NCBI GenBank assembly: GCA_964581895.1
Contig: CAZOPR010000001.1
Span: 372,001-436,000, forward strand
Reading direction: 5' to 3'
DNA length: 64,000 nucleotides
From: Exilispira sp964581895
GTDB taxonomy: Bacteria > Spirochaetota > JAAYUW01
Under the pieces are notes generated by a model that ran no database searches, was not told where the DNA came from, and saw only the letters and a program-made list of their open reading frames with translations. A program made the translations under genes and the position numbers. The number at the start of each line of letters is the position of its first letter. Within the stretch, counting starts at the first letter, position 1. Positions 1 through 9,648 of the stretch are shown piece by piece.

Positions 1-1386
1 AAATCAGATAAAAATAGACTTGAGATCTTTATTAAAAAAGAGGTAGTGAAAAAGCCAGAACTTCTTTTAAAAGAAATTTCATTAAAAGAAGCAAAAAAAT
101 ATGATGAAAATATAGAGATTGGTCAAGCTATCTTAGTTCCTGTAGATTACGAAAGTTTCCCTTCCACCGTTGTTAGATCGGCTATTGATACATTTATTCA
201 AGAAATTCAAAACTATGTTGGAAACAAGTTATATGAAGAATACAAAAAACTTGAGGGAACTATTATTATCGGGAAAGTTCATAGAGTTAGTAAAGGTATT
301 TTGTATGTTTATCTTGATGAAAATAAAATAGAAGCAATACTTCCTTTAGAAGAGCAATCCCCAATTGAAAATATTAAACCAAACGAAACAAAAAAATTTC
401 TTATAAAAAAAGTTGAAACAAATTCATTAAAAATTGCAGAGATAGATGATTCTCAGTCTAACAAACAGAATAATAAGAAAGCATCCCCAACCATCATTCT
501 TTCAAGAGCCGATCCAAAGTTTGTTTATAGACTTATTGAAGATCAGGTAGACGAAGTCGCAAGGGGTGATATAGAGATTAAGAAAATTGTCAGAGAACCT
601 GGTTTTAAGACAAAAGTTGCAGTTTGGACTAAAAATTCATCTAAAGACCCTATTGGGACTATTTTAGGAAAGAATTCTAGTAAGATTTCTTCAATAAGAG
701 CAGAGATATCTGATGAAGTTATTGAAGTACTTGAATATTCTACTGATGAAGAGCAATTTATTAAAAATGCATTAAATGTTGCAAAGTTTGGTCAGGGTAA
801 GATCATAAAAATTCAGGAATCCGAGGGTAAAAAGAGATGTATATTTGTTGTCGAGAGAAAAGATGAAAAAGACAAAATTGTAGGGAAAAATGGTATAAAT
901 GTCAAACTTGCAAGTAGATTAACTGGATGGAAAATAGTTGTAGAAACAAGAGAAGAGTTCATTAATTCAGAAATTTATAAGATGATAAGTAAAGAAGCAG
1001 AACAAATGCTTTCAAAACCTATTTATGAAAGCGAAGAGGAAGAAAATGAACTTGAAGAAATTGGCGAGGAAGATTCAATTTCTGTATTAGTTGATCATTT
1101 GGGAAGAGATTTAATCCAAAAACTCCAAGAAGCCGGTATCGATGTTATATCTTCATTAATTGATTGGTATGAAAATGATAGACTAAGAACAATTTCTTCT
1201 TTAACAACAGATGAACTTTTTAAGATAAGGCATTTTATTGAGCAAAATGTTGAAATTGAAGAAGAATCAGATGAAGAATATGAGGAAGAAGAATCCTTTA
1301 CAGTTTGTCCAAATTGTGGAAAAAATATCGATCCAGATGCAACCGAATGTCCATATTGTGGAATTAAATTTGCCGATCAAGATTAA
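1..1386 (+). CDS. nusA: Transcription termination/antitermination factor NusA (5' end beyond window)
   Basis: NusA binds RNA polymerase and nascent RNA and controls pausing, termination and antitermination. The frame is open from base 1, and the codons before the GTG at 46 match the conserved end of the NusA N-terminal domain, so that GTG is internal and roughly 40-60 residues are missing to the left. In order: end of the N-terminal domain, S1 domain (about 240-360; GKVHRVSKG and EAILPLEEQ), KH1 (DPIGTILGKNSSKISSI near 646) and KH2 (KDKIVGKNGINVKLASRLTG near 870), then an acidic helical region. The extreme C-terminus (about 1306-1366) carries two CPxCG knuckles, CPNCG and CPYCG, forming a zinc ribbon that most NusA proteins lack. 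First gene of the infB-rbfA-ribF operon. Confidence 0.95.
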   Translation, partial: KSDKNRLEIFIKKEVVKKPELLLKEISLKEAKKYDENIEIGQAILVPVDYESFPSTVVRSAIDTFIQEIQNYVGNKLYEEYKKLEGTIIIGKVHRVSKGILYVYLDENKIEAILPLEEQSPIENIKPNETKKFLIKKVETNSLKIAEIDDSQSNKQNNKKASPTIILSRADPKFVYRLIEDQVDEVARGDIEIKKIVREPGFKTKVAVWTKNSSKDPIGTILGKNSSKISSIRAEISDEVIEVLEYSTDEEQFIKNALNVAKFGQGKIIKIQESEGKKRCIFVVERKDEKDKIVGKNGINVKLASRLTGWKIVVETREEFINSEIYKMISKEAEQMLSKPIYESEEEENELEEIGEEDSISVLVDHLGRDLIQKLQEAGIDVISSLIDWYENDRLRTISSLTTDELFKIRHFIEQNVEIEEESDEEYEEEESFTVCPNCGKNIDPDATECPYCGIKFADQD

Positions 1387-1444
1387 TATAAATTGCCTTT
1401 TGAAAATTATATGTTAGTTTGTAAATGGGAGTCAATATTTTTGT

Positions 1445-4216
1445 ATGAAGAAAATTAAGATTAATACTTATTTAAGAGAAAAAGAATTAACAGATATCCA
1501 GATTAAATCAATTATTGAAAAATTAAATGTAAATCCAGAAGAGTTATTATCTGAACAAATTCAAGAAAAGATAGAAAAAGAAATTGAAGTTTATAAAAAA
1601 CCTCAGAAAAAACTTGTTATTAAAAGAAAGATTATTAAGAAGACATCAACTAAAACTGAAGAACAACCCGAATCTATTCAACCAGAAGAAGAATTAGTCG
1701 AGACTCCCACTTTTAAAGAAACTTCACAATCTTTTATTGAGACTCAAACCTTTAAGAATATTGAAGATAAAGAAGAGACAAAACAGGAGAAAATTGAGTC
1801 AAAAACTGAAAAGCAAAAGATAAAAAAAGAAGAAGATAAGAAGCAAAAAGAAGATAAAAACTTAAAAGAAGAAGAACAGGTAGAAGAATTAAATTTGGTT
1901 GAAGAAAAAACTTTAAAAAAACGTATTCATAAAGAAAAAACAGAAGAGAAAAAAGTTGAAGAAAGTTCTTTGGAAAAGAAAGAAAAGATATCAAAAGAAC
2001 CAGAAAAACAAGCTACTAAACATGAGACAACTACAAAAACCGGACCAGAAAAAACAACCACTTCTTTTTCTTACAATAAAAAATATACTTATACCCCATC
2101 TTCAACTTCTTCTAAAACTGAAGTAGAGCATCATAAAAAAAGAATATTTATTAAAAAACCAGTTACAAAAGAAGAAACCACTACCAGAAAAACGGGGACT
2201 TACAATCAGCAAAGGCAATTTAACTATAAAAAGACATTTAAAACCACCCCTGTTATGCAGATTCAACCTGAAGTTTCAAATTATCAAAATAAAAAGAAAA
2301 AGACAGATGAATTTGAGCATGAAACTTTAGAAAAAGATGAACTTCACAATAAACTAACCCATACTATTAGAAAAAAGAAAGAAACAGAGTTTGCTATACC
2401 ACAAGAGATAGAAATTCCAGAATCAATCACAGTTTCTGATCTTGCAAAAAAAATGAATATTAAAGTAAATGTCTTAATCCAAAAACTTTTTGAAATAGGT
2501 AATACAGTTACTATAAATCAGGTTCTTGATGCAGATACTGCTGAAATTTTATTATCTTATTTCAATTGCAAAGTCAAAAGAACCTCAATAATGGATTCAA
2601 TAAAGATACCAATCCAGACAGATATTGAACCAATGTTAAAGAAAAGACCTCCTATAGTCACAATACTTGGACATGTAGATCATGGTAAAACAACATTACT
2701 TGATAAAATCAGAAAAACAAATGTTGCAGAAGGCGAAGTTGGAGGAATCACACAAAGAATAGGAGCGTATAAGGTAAAAGTCAAAGGAGAAGAAATAGTA
2801 TTTATAGATACTCCTGGACATGAAGCTTTTACTTCTATGCGTGCTAGAGGTGCCAGTGTTACAGATGTTGCCATTTTAATTGTTGCTGCTGATGATGGAG
2901 TTATGCCTCAGACTATTGAAGCACTAAATCATGCTAAAGCAGCAAAAGTTCCAATAATAGTTGCCATAAATAAATGTGATAAACCTGGTGCAAAGATTGA
3001 AAAAATAAAAACCGATCTTTCCAATCTGGATCTACTTCCTCAAGAGTGGGGTGGCGATACAATTTATGTCCAGATATCTGCATTAAAAGGAACAGGGATA
3101 GATGAGCTTTTGGATTCAATTTTACTTATCGCTGAACTATTGGACCTAAAAGCTGACTATAATCCTAAGAAATGGGCAGAAGGAGTTATACTTGAATCAA
3201 GACTTGATAAAGGTAGAGGTATTGTAGCTACTGTCCTGGTAAAAAATGGTGTGTTAAAAGAAAGAGATGTTTTTATTGCTGGAAATTATGAAGGAAAAGT
3301 AAGATCTATGATAGATGAAAATGGAAAGAAATTGACTGTTGCTTATCCTTCAACCCCAGTCGAAGTAATAGGCTTTGAGCAGCTTCCAGATGCCGGTTCG
3401 ATTTTTAATGTTGTTGATTCTGAAAAAACCGCAAAAGAAATTGCAAGGAAAAAAAGAGAGATTGAAATACTTGAAAAGCAAAAAGAAAGCAATATCAATC
3501 TTGCAAATATCCTTTCCAAGATCAGTAAAGGTGAGGTTGGACAACTAAATATTATAATAAAAGCAGATGTTCAAGGGATGGCAGAAGCACTTAAGGCTTC
3601 ATGTGAAAAACTTTCTGTTCAAAAAATCAATGTAAATGTCATACATTTTTCTGTAGGTGCAATTACTGAATCAGATATAAATTTAGCAATAACATCAAAA
3701 GCAATAGTTATAGGTTTTAACACAAAACCAACAAAAGAAGCCCAATTGATAGCAGAACGAGAAGGGGTAGAAATTAGAAGATACAATATCATCTATGATG
3801 TGATTGAAGATATTAAAAATTCAATCACAGGTCTTGCTGCTCCTAAGATTAGAGAGGAAATTATAGGTGAGGTCGAAATCAGGCAGATTTTCAAGATTCC
3901 AAGTATTGGCACTGTCGGCGGTGGTTTTGTAACAAAAGGTGTCATAACAAAAGATTCTTTATGCAGAGTTTATAGAGAAAATGTAGTTATTTTTACTGGA
4001 AAGATTTCTTCACTTTATCATTTTCAAAATCCAGTAAGAGAAGTGAAGCAAGGACTTGAATGTGGCTTAACAATAGAAAAATTCAATGATTTAAGTGAAG
4101 GCGACATTCTCGAGATTTACAAGAATGTTGAAGAAAAAGTCAACTTTGAAGAACTTGTTGCAATGGATAACAAAGAAAAAGAGGATGCAAAGAAGGAAAG
4201 CGAAGAAAAAGGTTAA
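1445..4216 (+). CDS. infB: Translation initiation factor IF-2
   Basis: IF-2 is the GTPase that delivers initiator fMet-tRNA to the small ribosomal subunit. The 923-residue protein has a long Lys/Glu-rich N-terminal extension (about residues 30-310), an IF2_N domain from about 323, then the G domain: G1 GHVDHGKT (about 409-416), G2 GGITQ, G3 DTPGHE, G4 NKCD, G5 SALKG. The C-terminal beta-barrel and fMet-tRNA-binding domains follow at full length. A GGGAG lies 13 nt upstream of the ATG, which is a long spacing. It sits 58 nt after nusA, the classic gene order. The linker is simple-sequence but typical of this family in AT-rich genomes. Confidence 0.98.
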   Translation: MKKIKINTYLREKELTDIQIKSIIEKLNVNPEELLSEQIQEKIEKEIEVYKKPQKKLVIKRKIIKKTSTKTEEQPESIQPEEELVETPTFKETSQSFIETQTFKNIEDKEETKQEKIESKTEKQKIKKEEDKKQKEDKNLKEEEQVEELNLVEEKTLKKRIHKEKTEEKKVEESSLEKKEKISKEPEKQATKHETTTKTGPEKTTTSFSYNKKYTYTPSSTSSKTEVEHHKKRIFIKKPVTKEETTTRKTGTYNQQRQFNYKKTFKTTPVMQIQPEVSNYQNKKKKTDEFEHETLEKDELHNKLTHTIRKKKETEFAIPQEIEIPESITVSDLAKKMNIKVNVLIQKLFEIGNTVTINQVLDADTAEILLSYFNCKVKRTSIMDSIKIPIQTDIEPMLKKRPPIVTILGHVDHGKTTLLDKIRKTNVAEGEVGGITQRIGAYKVKVKGEEIVFIDTPGHEAFTSMRARGASVTDVAILIVAADDGVMPQTIEALNHAKAAKVPIIVAINKCDKPGAKIEKIKTDLSNLDLLPQEWGGDTIYVQISALKGTGIDELLDSILLIAELLDLKADYNPKKWAEGVILESRLDKGRGIVATVLVKNGVLKERDVFIAGNYEGKVRSMIDENGKKLTVAYPSTPVEVIGFEQLPDAGSIFNVVDSEKTAKEIARKKREIEILEKQKESNINLANILSKISKGEVGQLNIIIKADVQGMAEALKASCEKLSVQKINVNVIHFSVGAITESDINLAITSKAIVIGFNTKPTKEAQLIAEREGVEIRRYNIIYDVIEDIKNSITGLAAPKIREEIIGEVEIRQIFKIPSIGTVGGGFVTKGVITKDSLCRVYRENVVIFTGKISSLYHFQNPVREVKQGLECGLTIEKFNDLSEGDILEIYKNVEEKVNFEELVAMDNKEKEDAKKESEEKG

Positions 4217-4225
4217 GTTTTTAAT

Positions 4226-4570
4226 ATGACTGAAAACTTAAAGAATCTTAGATTTGCTGAAGCTATTTCTCATATTATTCAAACTGCTATAAGATATGAA
4301 GTTAATCATAAAGATATACATAATGATACCATTATAAGTAAGGTTGAAGTTTCAAAAGATAGGCAATTTGTAAAAATATTTATCATTCCATCATCTGATG
4401 ATGTGGAATTAAATAAAAAAGAATTGGAAGCTTTTAATAAGATTTCTGGATTTTTCAGAAAAAAAATTGCTGATAATGTTAAAGTTAGATCCATTCCAAA
4501 GCTGAATTTTGCTATAGATTTTGGGTATAAAAAAGGTGAAGCTGTACTTGACCTTATAGATAAAATTTAA
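4226..4570 (+). CDS. rbfA: Ribosome-binding factor A
   Basis: RbfA is a small KH-fold protein needed for late 16S rRNA processing and 30S maturation. At 114 residues it has the usual family length. The family pattern is seen in the N-terminal helix (FAEAISHIIQTAI), the strand region (SKVEVSKDRQFVKIFI) and the RKKIADNVKVRSIPKLNF segment, which matches the conserved Arg-x-x-Pro-x-Leu-x-Phe motif. It lies 9 nt after infB, so it is almost certainly co-transcribed. The usual next gene, truB, is absent; ribF follows directly. Confidence 0.9.
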   Translation: MTENLKNLRFAEAISHIIQTAIRYEVNHKDIHNDTIISKVEVSKDRQFVKIFIIPSSDDVELNKKELEAFNKISGFFRKKIADNVKVRSIPKLNFAIDFGYKKGEAVLDLIDKI

Positions 4571-4586
4571 TTTTAAAGTCTAAAAT

Positions 4587-5573
4587 ATGGCAATAATTTC
4601 CTATAATCTTCTTGAAGATTTTCCAAAAATAAACAATGATTTTGTTTTGACCATTGGTAATTTCGATGGTCTTCATCTTGGACATCAAACAATATTAAAA
4701 AAAACATTTGATATTGCTTATGAAAAAGGATATAAAAAAGTTTTAATAACATTCAGCAATAAACCAGCGGCTTTATTTGAGGAAAATTTTTTGAATACTC
4801 AGATATTTCCAATTACCTCTAAGATAGAATATTTTGAAATATTAAAGATTGATTATATATTTATCTTTGAGTTTAACTCAAATCTTAAGAATTTAGGTGC
4901 AGATCAATTTTTAAAATTTTTATCTTCCAATTCACACCTAAAAGAGGTTGTTATAGGGCAAAATTTTACATTTGGCAAAGGGAAAAGTGGCAATAGTGCC
5001 TTATTAAAGAAATATTTTGAAAACTATAATGTCCTTGTAACGATTATCCCTTTACTTTATAAAAACGGACAGTTAATATCATCAACTATGATAAGACAGC
5101 ATATAATAAGTGGTGATTTTTCTATAAATAAATACCTTTTTGAACCTTTTTATATTAAAGGGCTTGTGGAATCTGGCAAGCATTTTGGTAGACTTATAGA
5201 TTTTCCAACTGCAAATATTTATATATATGAACAGATAATTCCAAGACCAGCCGTTTATGCTACAATAACAGCTTACAAAAAAGATAACTTTAATTTTTAT
5301 GATTATGATTTTTCGATGACTTTTATTGGGCTAAAAGGTGAAGTTGAGACTCATATTTTTGATAAAAATCTTAATCTTTATAATAAAGAAATCAAAGTTT
5401 ATTTCATAAGTTTTATCAGAGATAATATAAAAATAGAATCTTTAGCTCATCTTGAAAATCTACTTAAAAATGATAAAGAGAATATATTAAAATTTTTTAA
5501 TAGTATAAAAGCCTTAGAAATTGGTCCAAAAATGTTTTTAAAAAAAATATCAGGGAGCATTTTTGATGTCTAG
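4587..5573 (+). CDS. ribF: Bifunctional riboflavin kinase / FAD synthetase
   Basis: RibF phosphorylates riboflavin to FMN and adenylates FMN to FAD. The N-terminal nucleotidyltransferase half shows TIGNFDGLHLGHQ (about residues 21-33), the HxGH-type motif, and SSTMIRQ, the family's SSTxIR signature. The C-terminal flavokinase half has GRLIDFPTANI with the PTAN motif. The 328-residue length is normal. There is no clear Shine-Dalgarno sequence before the ATG, but it starts only 16 nt after rbfA. The 3' end overlaps the next gene by 8 nt. Confidence 0.93.
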   Translation: MAIISYNLLEDFPKINNDFVLTIGNFDGLHLGHQTILKKTFDIAYEKGYKKVLITFSNKPAALFEENFLNTQIFPITSKIEYFEILKIDYIFIFEFNSNLKNLGADQFLKFLSSNSHLKEVVIGQNFTFGKGKSGNSALLKKYFENYNVLVTIIPLLYKNGQLISSTMIRQHIISGDFSINKYLFEPFYIKGLVESGKHFGRLIDFPTANIYIYEQIIPRPAVYATITAYKKDNFNFYDYDFSMTFIGLKGEVETHIFDKNLNLYNKEIKVYFISFIRDNIKIESLAHLENLLKNDKENILKFFNSIKALEIGPKMFLKKISGSIFDV

Positions 5574-6519
5574 CTTTAATATTGTTGAATATAGCGAAAC
5601 TATCCAAAATTTTAAGAATGAAATTTTATCAAGAGTTAAGGTAAATGAAAAAACCATAAATCTTGTTTTAACTTCATTTTTTTCAGGGCTGCACCTTCTT
5701 TTGGAAGATTTACCAGGGATGGGGAAAACAACACTGGCAAAAACCTTAATATCTGCGATAGATCCAGAAGATGATGAAGATTTTAAGTTTAAAAGAATTC
5801 AGTTTACTGCAGATTTACTTCCATATGATATCATAGGGAATGAAATTTTTTCAAGAGAAAAAGAAAAGTTTGTCTTTATAAAAGGTCCAGTATTTACTGG
5901 AATATTGCTTGCTGATGAATTAAATAGAGGAAACCCCAAAGTTCAATCAGCCTTACTTGAGGCGATGGGGGAAAATCAGGTCACTGCTTTTGGCAAAACC
6001 TATAAGATGCATGAACTTTTTTTTGTAATAGCAACTCAGAATCCTATTGAAATTGAAGGGACATTTCCTTTACCTATATCTTCTCTCGATAGATTTGGAA
6101 TCTGCCTTAGCCTTGGTTATCCAGATGAGCAGCAACAAAAGGATATTTTAACGAAAAATATGCTTGAATTTGATCCTTACTCTATAAAAAAAGTGATAAA
6201 AATCTCTCAGATAAAAGAGATAAAAAAAATTATAAAAGAAATATATATTGATGAAAAGCTAATAGATATAATAAATCAGATTGGTATCAAATCGAGAGAG
6301 GATTCAAATTTTACTCATGGTTTTTCTGTACGAGCTTTATTACATCTATTAAATGCGGTTAAGGCTCATGCACTTATAGCAAGATCAGATTCTTTTTGTA
6401 TAGATGAAGATCTCAAAGAGGTTGTAATACCAGTAATATCTCATAGACTTCATTCAGAAAGAGAAAAAAAGTATCTTGTTGAGTTTGTTGATAATATTAT
6501 GGCACAAAGGTTGTACTGA
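5566..6519 (+). CDS. MoxR-family AAA+ ATPase
   Basis: MoxR ATPases act as chaperones, often with DUF58/VWA partner proteins. Walker A is PGMGKTT (about residues 50-56), Walker B is ILLADELNR, followed by the sensor region VIATQNPIEIEGTFPLP and SSLDRFG. The 317-residue length is typical. The start chosen is the ATG at 5566, which has GGGAG 8 nt upstream; a TTG lies three bases earlier. It overlaps ribF by 8 nt and its TGA overlaps the ATG of the DUF58 gene, so the three genes MoxR-DUF58-transglutaminase form one translationally coupled unit, a widespread arrangement. Confidence 0.93.
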   Translation: MSSFNIVEYSETIQNFKNEILSRVKVNEKTINLVLTSFFSGLHLLLEDLPGMGKTTLAKTLISAIDPEDDEDFKFKRIQFTADLLPYDIIGNEIFSREKEKFVFIKGPVFTGILLADELNRGNPKVQSALLEAMGENQVTAFGKTYKMHELFFVIATQNPIEIEGTFPLPISSLDRFGICLSLGYPDEQQQKDILTKNMLEFDPYSIKKVIKISQIKEIKKIIKEIYIDEKLIDIINQIGIKSREDSNFTHGFSVRALLHLLNAVKAHALIARSDSFCIDEDLKEVVIPVISHRLHSEREKKYLVEFVDNIMAQRLY

Positions 6520-7637
6520 TGATATTTTTATTTATGATTATTTCTATCATCTGCTTTTTTTTTCGAACTAATATTATCTTTAAGTCGCTGCTTATATTTT
6601 GTATTACATTTTCAGCAATTTTCGTAATTTATTATATAATTCTTCTATTATACATTTTGAAAAATAAAAATAGAATAAAAAATATTTTTCAGATTCCTGA
6701 AGAGATAAGAAATAGCAATCTTAGATTTGATTTTAAACTTTCTTCTTTCTTTTTCCTTACTCAATTTCGTCTTGTATTATTTTCAGATAAATGCGAGATA
6801 CCTTTTTATTACGATCAAAAAAAAAGTTGTTTTAATGCGATCCCATTTTATCGAGGGAAGCATAAGGTTATTAAATTTTATCTTATCTTTTCAGATCCAG
6901 TTAAATTTTTAGGGCTTAAAATTAAACTTCAATCAGTAGAATTTTATAATTTTTTTTCATATAGCGGCAAATTCAATCAAAATGGAATATTCCCTCTTTC
7001 AAGTAATGATGTTAGAAAGTTTAAGGCTATGGACGATTCTATTTTGATAAGGGATTACCTTTTTGGTGATGATATTCGAAAAATCTTATGGCGAGTCTAT
7101 GCCGTTACAGATGATATAAAAGTTAGAACAGATTGGCTTGAAAAAACTTCTTTTAATTTTTTACCTATAATCATCTGTGGTATTTATTCTGAAAACTATT
7201 TTTTTTCAAATCTTATAATCTATAAAATATATCATCTTATAAAGGCACTTTTGCAAAACAATTTTAATCTTTCGCTAAATGGAAAAGTCTTTAAAGATAA
7301 TGATGATATAACTATTCAAAAAGAATTATTTAATATCTATGAAAAAGAAAAGGAAGAAGGTATATCCTACCAGTTTAATCATAATTCACTGTTGTTTTTT
7401 TCTGCCTGTGCTGTAAAGAAAAATCCAAGAAAAGAGCTCTGGATTCCTAAAAATAAATCTATTTATTATATTACATTAAAAGAATTTTTCTCTGTAGACA
7501 AGAAAAATTACTATAGCACTTCAAATTTTGTTGGTCTTTTCATTAAAAAACCTAAATTAAGTTCTATCACAAGATTCTATTTTTCACATTACTCGGAATA
7601 TGATGTATTATATGAAAAAAGGTACCCTATTGTATAA
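6519..7637 (+). CDS. DUF58 domain protein
   Basis: A 372-residue protein with two N-terminal membrane helices within the first 50 residues, a beta-rich middle, and a DUF58 segment recognisable by IRDYLFGDDIRKILWRVYA, which corresponds to the family's REYxxGDDxRxIDW motif. DUF58 proteins are VWA-like partners of MoxR ATPases; their precise role is not established. Start overlaps the MoxR stop by one base (TGATG). The C-terminal half is Phe/Tyr-rich and poorly conserved. It overlaps the following transglutaminase gene. Confidence 0.85.
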   Translation: MIFLFMIISIICFFFRTNIIFKSLLIFCITFSAIFVIYYIILLLYILKNKNRIKNIFQIPEEIRNSNLRFDFKLSSFFFLTQFRLVLFSDKCEIPFYYDQKKSCFNAIPFYRGKHKVIKFYLIFSDPVKFLGLKIKLQSVEFYNFFSYSGKFNQNGIFPLSSNDVRKFKAMDDSILIRDYLFGDDIRKILWRVYAVTDDIKVRTDWLEKTSFNFLPIIICGIYSENYFFSNLIIYKIYHLIKALLQNNFNLSLNGKVFKDNDDITIQKELFNIYEKEKEEGISYQFNHNSLLFFSACAVKKNPRKELWIPKNKSIYYITLKEFFSVDKKNYYSTSNFVGLFIKKPKLSSITRFYFSHYSEYDVLYEKRYPIV

Positions 7638-9612
7638 GTCAAAATTAATATATTTTTTCAGAAGAAATGTTTTTTTAATACTTCTTTCAATCTTATCATC
7701 GATTTTGGTCTCAACTGGTTTATTTTTTATTACAAAAATACCATTTTTTATCTTTATCTTTTTCCCAACATTTATTTTGCTTTTAGGCAACAGCAAATGT
7801 CTTAGAAATTTTACAAATCTATCAAGAATCCTATTAATTATCTTAATTTCAATAATATTTTTAGTTATTTTTTCATTTATAACAAGTTTTTTGTTATCAA
7901 AACTCTTATTTTTCTCAATTGTTCTATTTTTTTATTTTTCAATTTTTACAGTTTTAAGTACTCTAATTTATTATCTTTTTTACTACTTTTCAAAAAATGA
8001 TTATCTTTTCTTGGGTTTTTCATTAGTCATAAGCTTTTTGGTCTCTATTTTGGCAAACTCTCAAATTTTATCTTTGATTGTTTTTTCAGTTTCTATATTC
8101 TTTTTCTCAATTTTTTATTACTATTTTGTTTCAAAAGCAAATAAGAAAAATAGTGTTAAGATAATTTTATTGTTAATAATCTTAATTTTAGCTTTTACCT
8201 CATTTTTCATAGTTCAGATTACTACAGAAAAAAAAGAATCAAATCTTTTAGTTGAAAATCTATTTAAGTTCAATTTTAATGATCAGGTTAACCTTAAAAC
8301 AGATTATAAATTTAAGGGTATTTTACTTTTTATCGCAAAAATACAGGATTCAAAACTTCTTAAAGCGGTATCTTATCCAGAATTTTCTCGTGAAAAAGGT
8401 TTTTACTTTACAAAAAGAGACCTTCCATTTCCCCCTATTTTATTAAATGAAAGCTGGGAAGATGAAAGTTATATAAAAGGAGATAGATCCTCTGAGCAGA
8501 TCACGGTTTATAACTTAAATTTGTCGGAAGGAATTGTCTTTGGACCAAATGAGCCATACAAAATAGTTCCTTACTTAAAAGTAGATGGTTCAAAATTTAC
8601 CTCTATTTTTTCAACTTACTCTAAATCTGTTAAAAATATTGAGCAATTTATCGACAATATTGATTTTTCTTCAAATACTCTCAGTAATGAACAATATTTA
8701 CTTTATACAGATGTTGGCAAAAAGGATCCTCAAATACTTGAGCTGATAGATAAATATAAGGATCTTTATAAGAATAGAGCAGATTTTATAATCTTTTTTT
8801 ACAATTACTTCAAAAAAAACTTTTACTATTCGATATCTACATTTCAAAAAGAAGGATATGATGGAATCATCTCCTTTTTATTTAAGACCAAAAAAGGATA
8901 TTGTGCTCATTTTGCTTCTGCATATGCTCTTTTGTTAAGATATTATGGGATACCTGCAAGAGTTGTAGGTGGATTTAAGGCTATCGAGGACAATAAAATT
9001 TTAGATTATTATAGATTTTATGATTTTAACGCCCATTCCTGGGTTGAAATATATAGCGACCAATATGGCTGGATACCAATAGATCCAACAAGTGATAGAA
9101 TATCTGAAGACGAGATGCTTCCTTTTGAAAAACCGATAGATCAGGATGAGTCAGCACTGTTAGAAGAGATATTAAAACTCGAAAAACAGCTTGTACCTCA
9201 GCAAAAAAAAGTTGAAAATAAAATAGATAAAGAAGAAAATAGATTTAAGTTTTCATATAAAAATTTTATTTATCTTATCCCTCTTTTATTTTTGCTTTTA
9301 ATATTGTTGATCTTTAAAAATCAAATAATAATACTTCTTTCTCTTGTTTTCCCTTCATTATTAGTTAAATCTATGAGGATTTATATAAAAAAAATTGCCA
9401 AAATATTAAAACAAGATTTTATTACAGCTGAGCAGCTAAAAAGCTATCAGATTAAAAGTTATCAAGATATCTTAGTTTTTGCTAATATCTATAACAACTT
9501 GATCTTTGCACCAGAGGATTATAAGAAAAAATATCTTAATAAAACTACAAGTCATACAGCTTTTAAGGCTTTTTTCAGGATAATTAAAGAATTGAAAAAA
9601 TTAACTAAATAA
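7600..9612 (+). CDS. Membrane transglutaminase-like cysteine protease family protein
   Basis: The protein has about five to six N-terminal membrane helices (residues 10-210), an extracytoplasmic transglutaminase-like domain and a C-terminal membrane helix (about 555-580) with a cytoplasmic tail. The catalytic triad is visible: Cys435 in KGYCAHFASA, His479 in AHSWVEI and Asp495 in PIDPTS. This is the TgpA-like architecture that travels with MoxR and DUF58. The start is ambiguous among ATG codons at 7600, 7603 and 7612, all overlapping the DUF58 gene end. Substrate unknown; related proteins act on the cell envelope. Confidence 0.9.
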   Translation: MMYYMKKGTLLYKSKLIYFFRRNVFLILLSILSSILVSTGLFFITKIPFFIFIFFPTFILLLGNSKCLRNFTNLSRILLIILISIIFLVIFSFITSFLLSKLLFFSIVLFFYFSIFTVLSTLIYYLFYYFSKNDYLFLGFSLVISFLVSILANSQILSLIVFSVSIFFFSIFYYYFVSKANKKNSVKIILLLIILILAFTSFFIVQITTEKKESNLLVENLFKFNFNDQVNLKTDYKFKGILLFIAKIQDSKLLKAVSYPEFSREKGFYFTKRDLPFPPILLNESWEDESYIKGDRSSEQITVYNLNLSEGIVFGPNEPYKIVPYLKVDGSKFTSIFSTYSKSVKNIEQFIDNIDFSSNTLSNEQYLLYTDVGKKDPQILELIDKYKDLYKNRADFIIFFYNYFKKNFYYSISTFQKEGYDGIISFLFKTKKGYCAHFASAYALLLRYYGIPARVVGGFKAIEDNKILDYYRFYDFNAHSWVEIYSDQYGWIPIDPTSDRISEDEMLPFEKPIDQDESALLEEILKLEKQLVPQQKKVENKIDKEENRFKFSYKNFIYLIPLLFLLLILLIFKNQIIILLSLVFPSLLVKSMRIYIKKIAKILKQDFITAEQLKSYQIKSYQDILVFANIYNNLIFAPEDYKKKYLNKTTSHTAFKAFFRIIKELKKLTK

Positions 9613-9648
9613 AAAAGAATCAAAAAAGATAAGAAAAACTAGAAAAAT

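Noticed and set aside
46..48. GTG at 46 as the start of nusA
   Set aside because: The frame is open to base 1 and the upstream codons fit the NusA N-terminal domain, so the gene begins left of the window.
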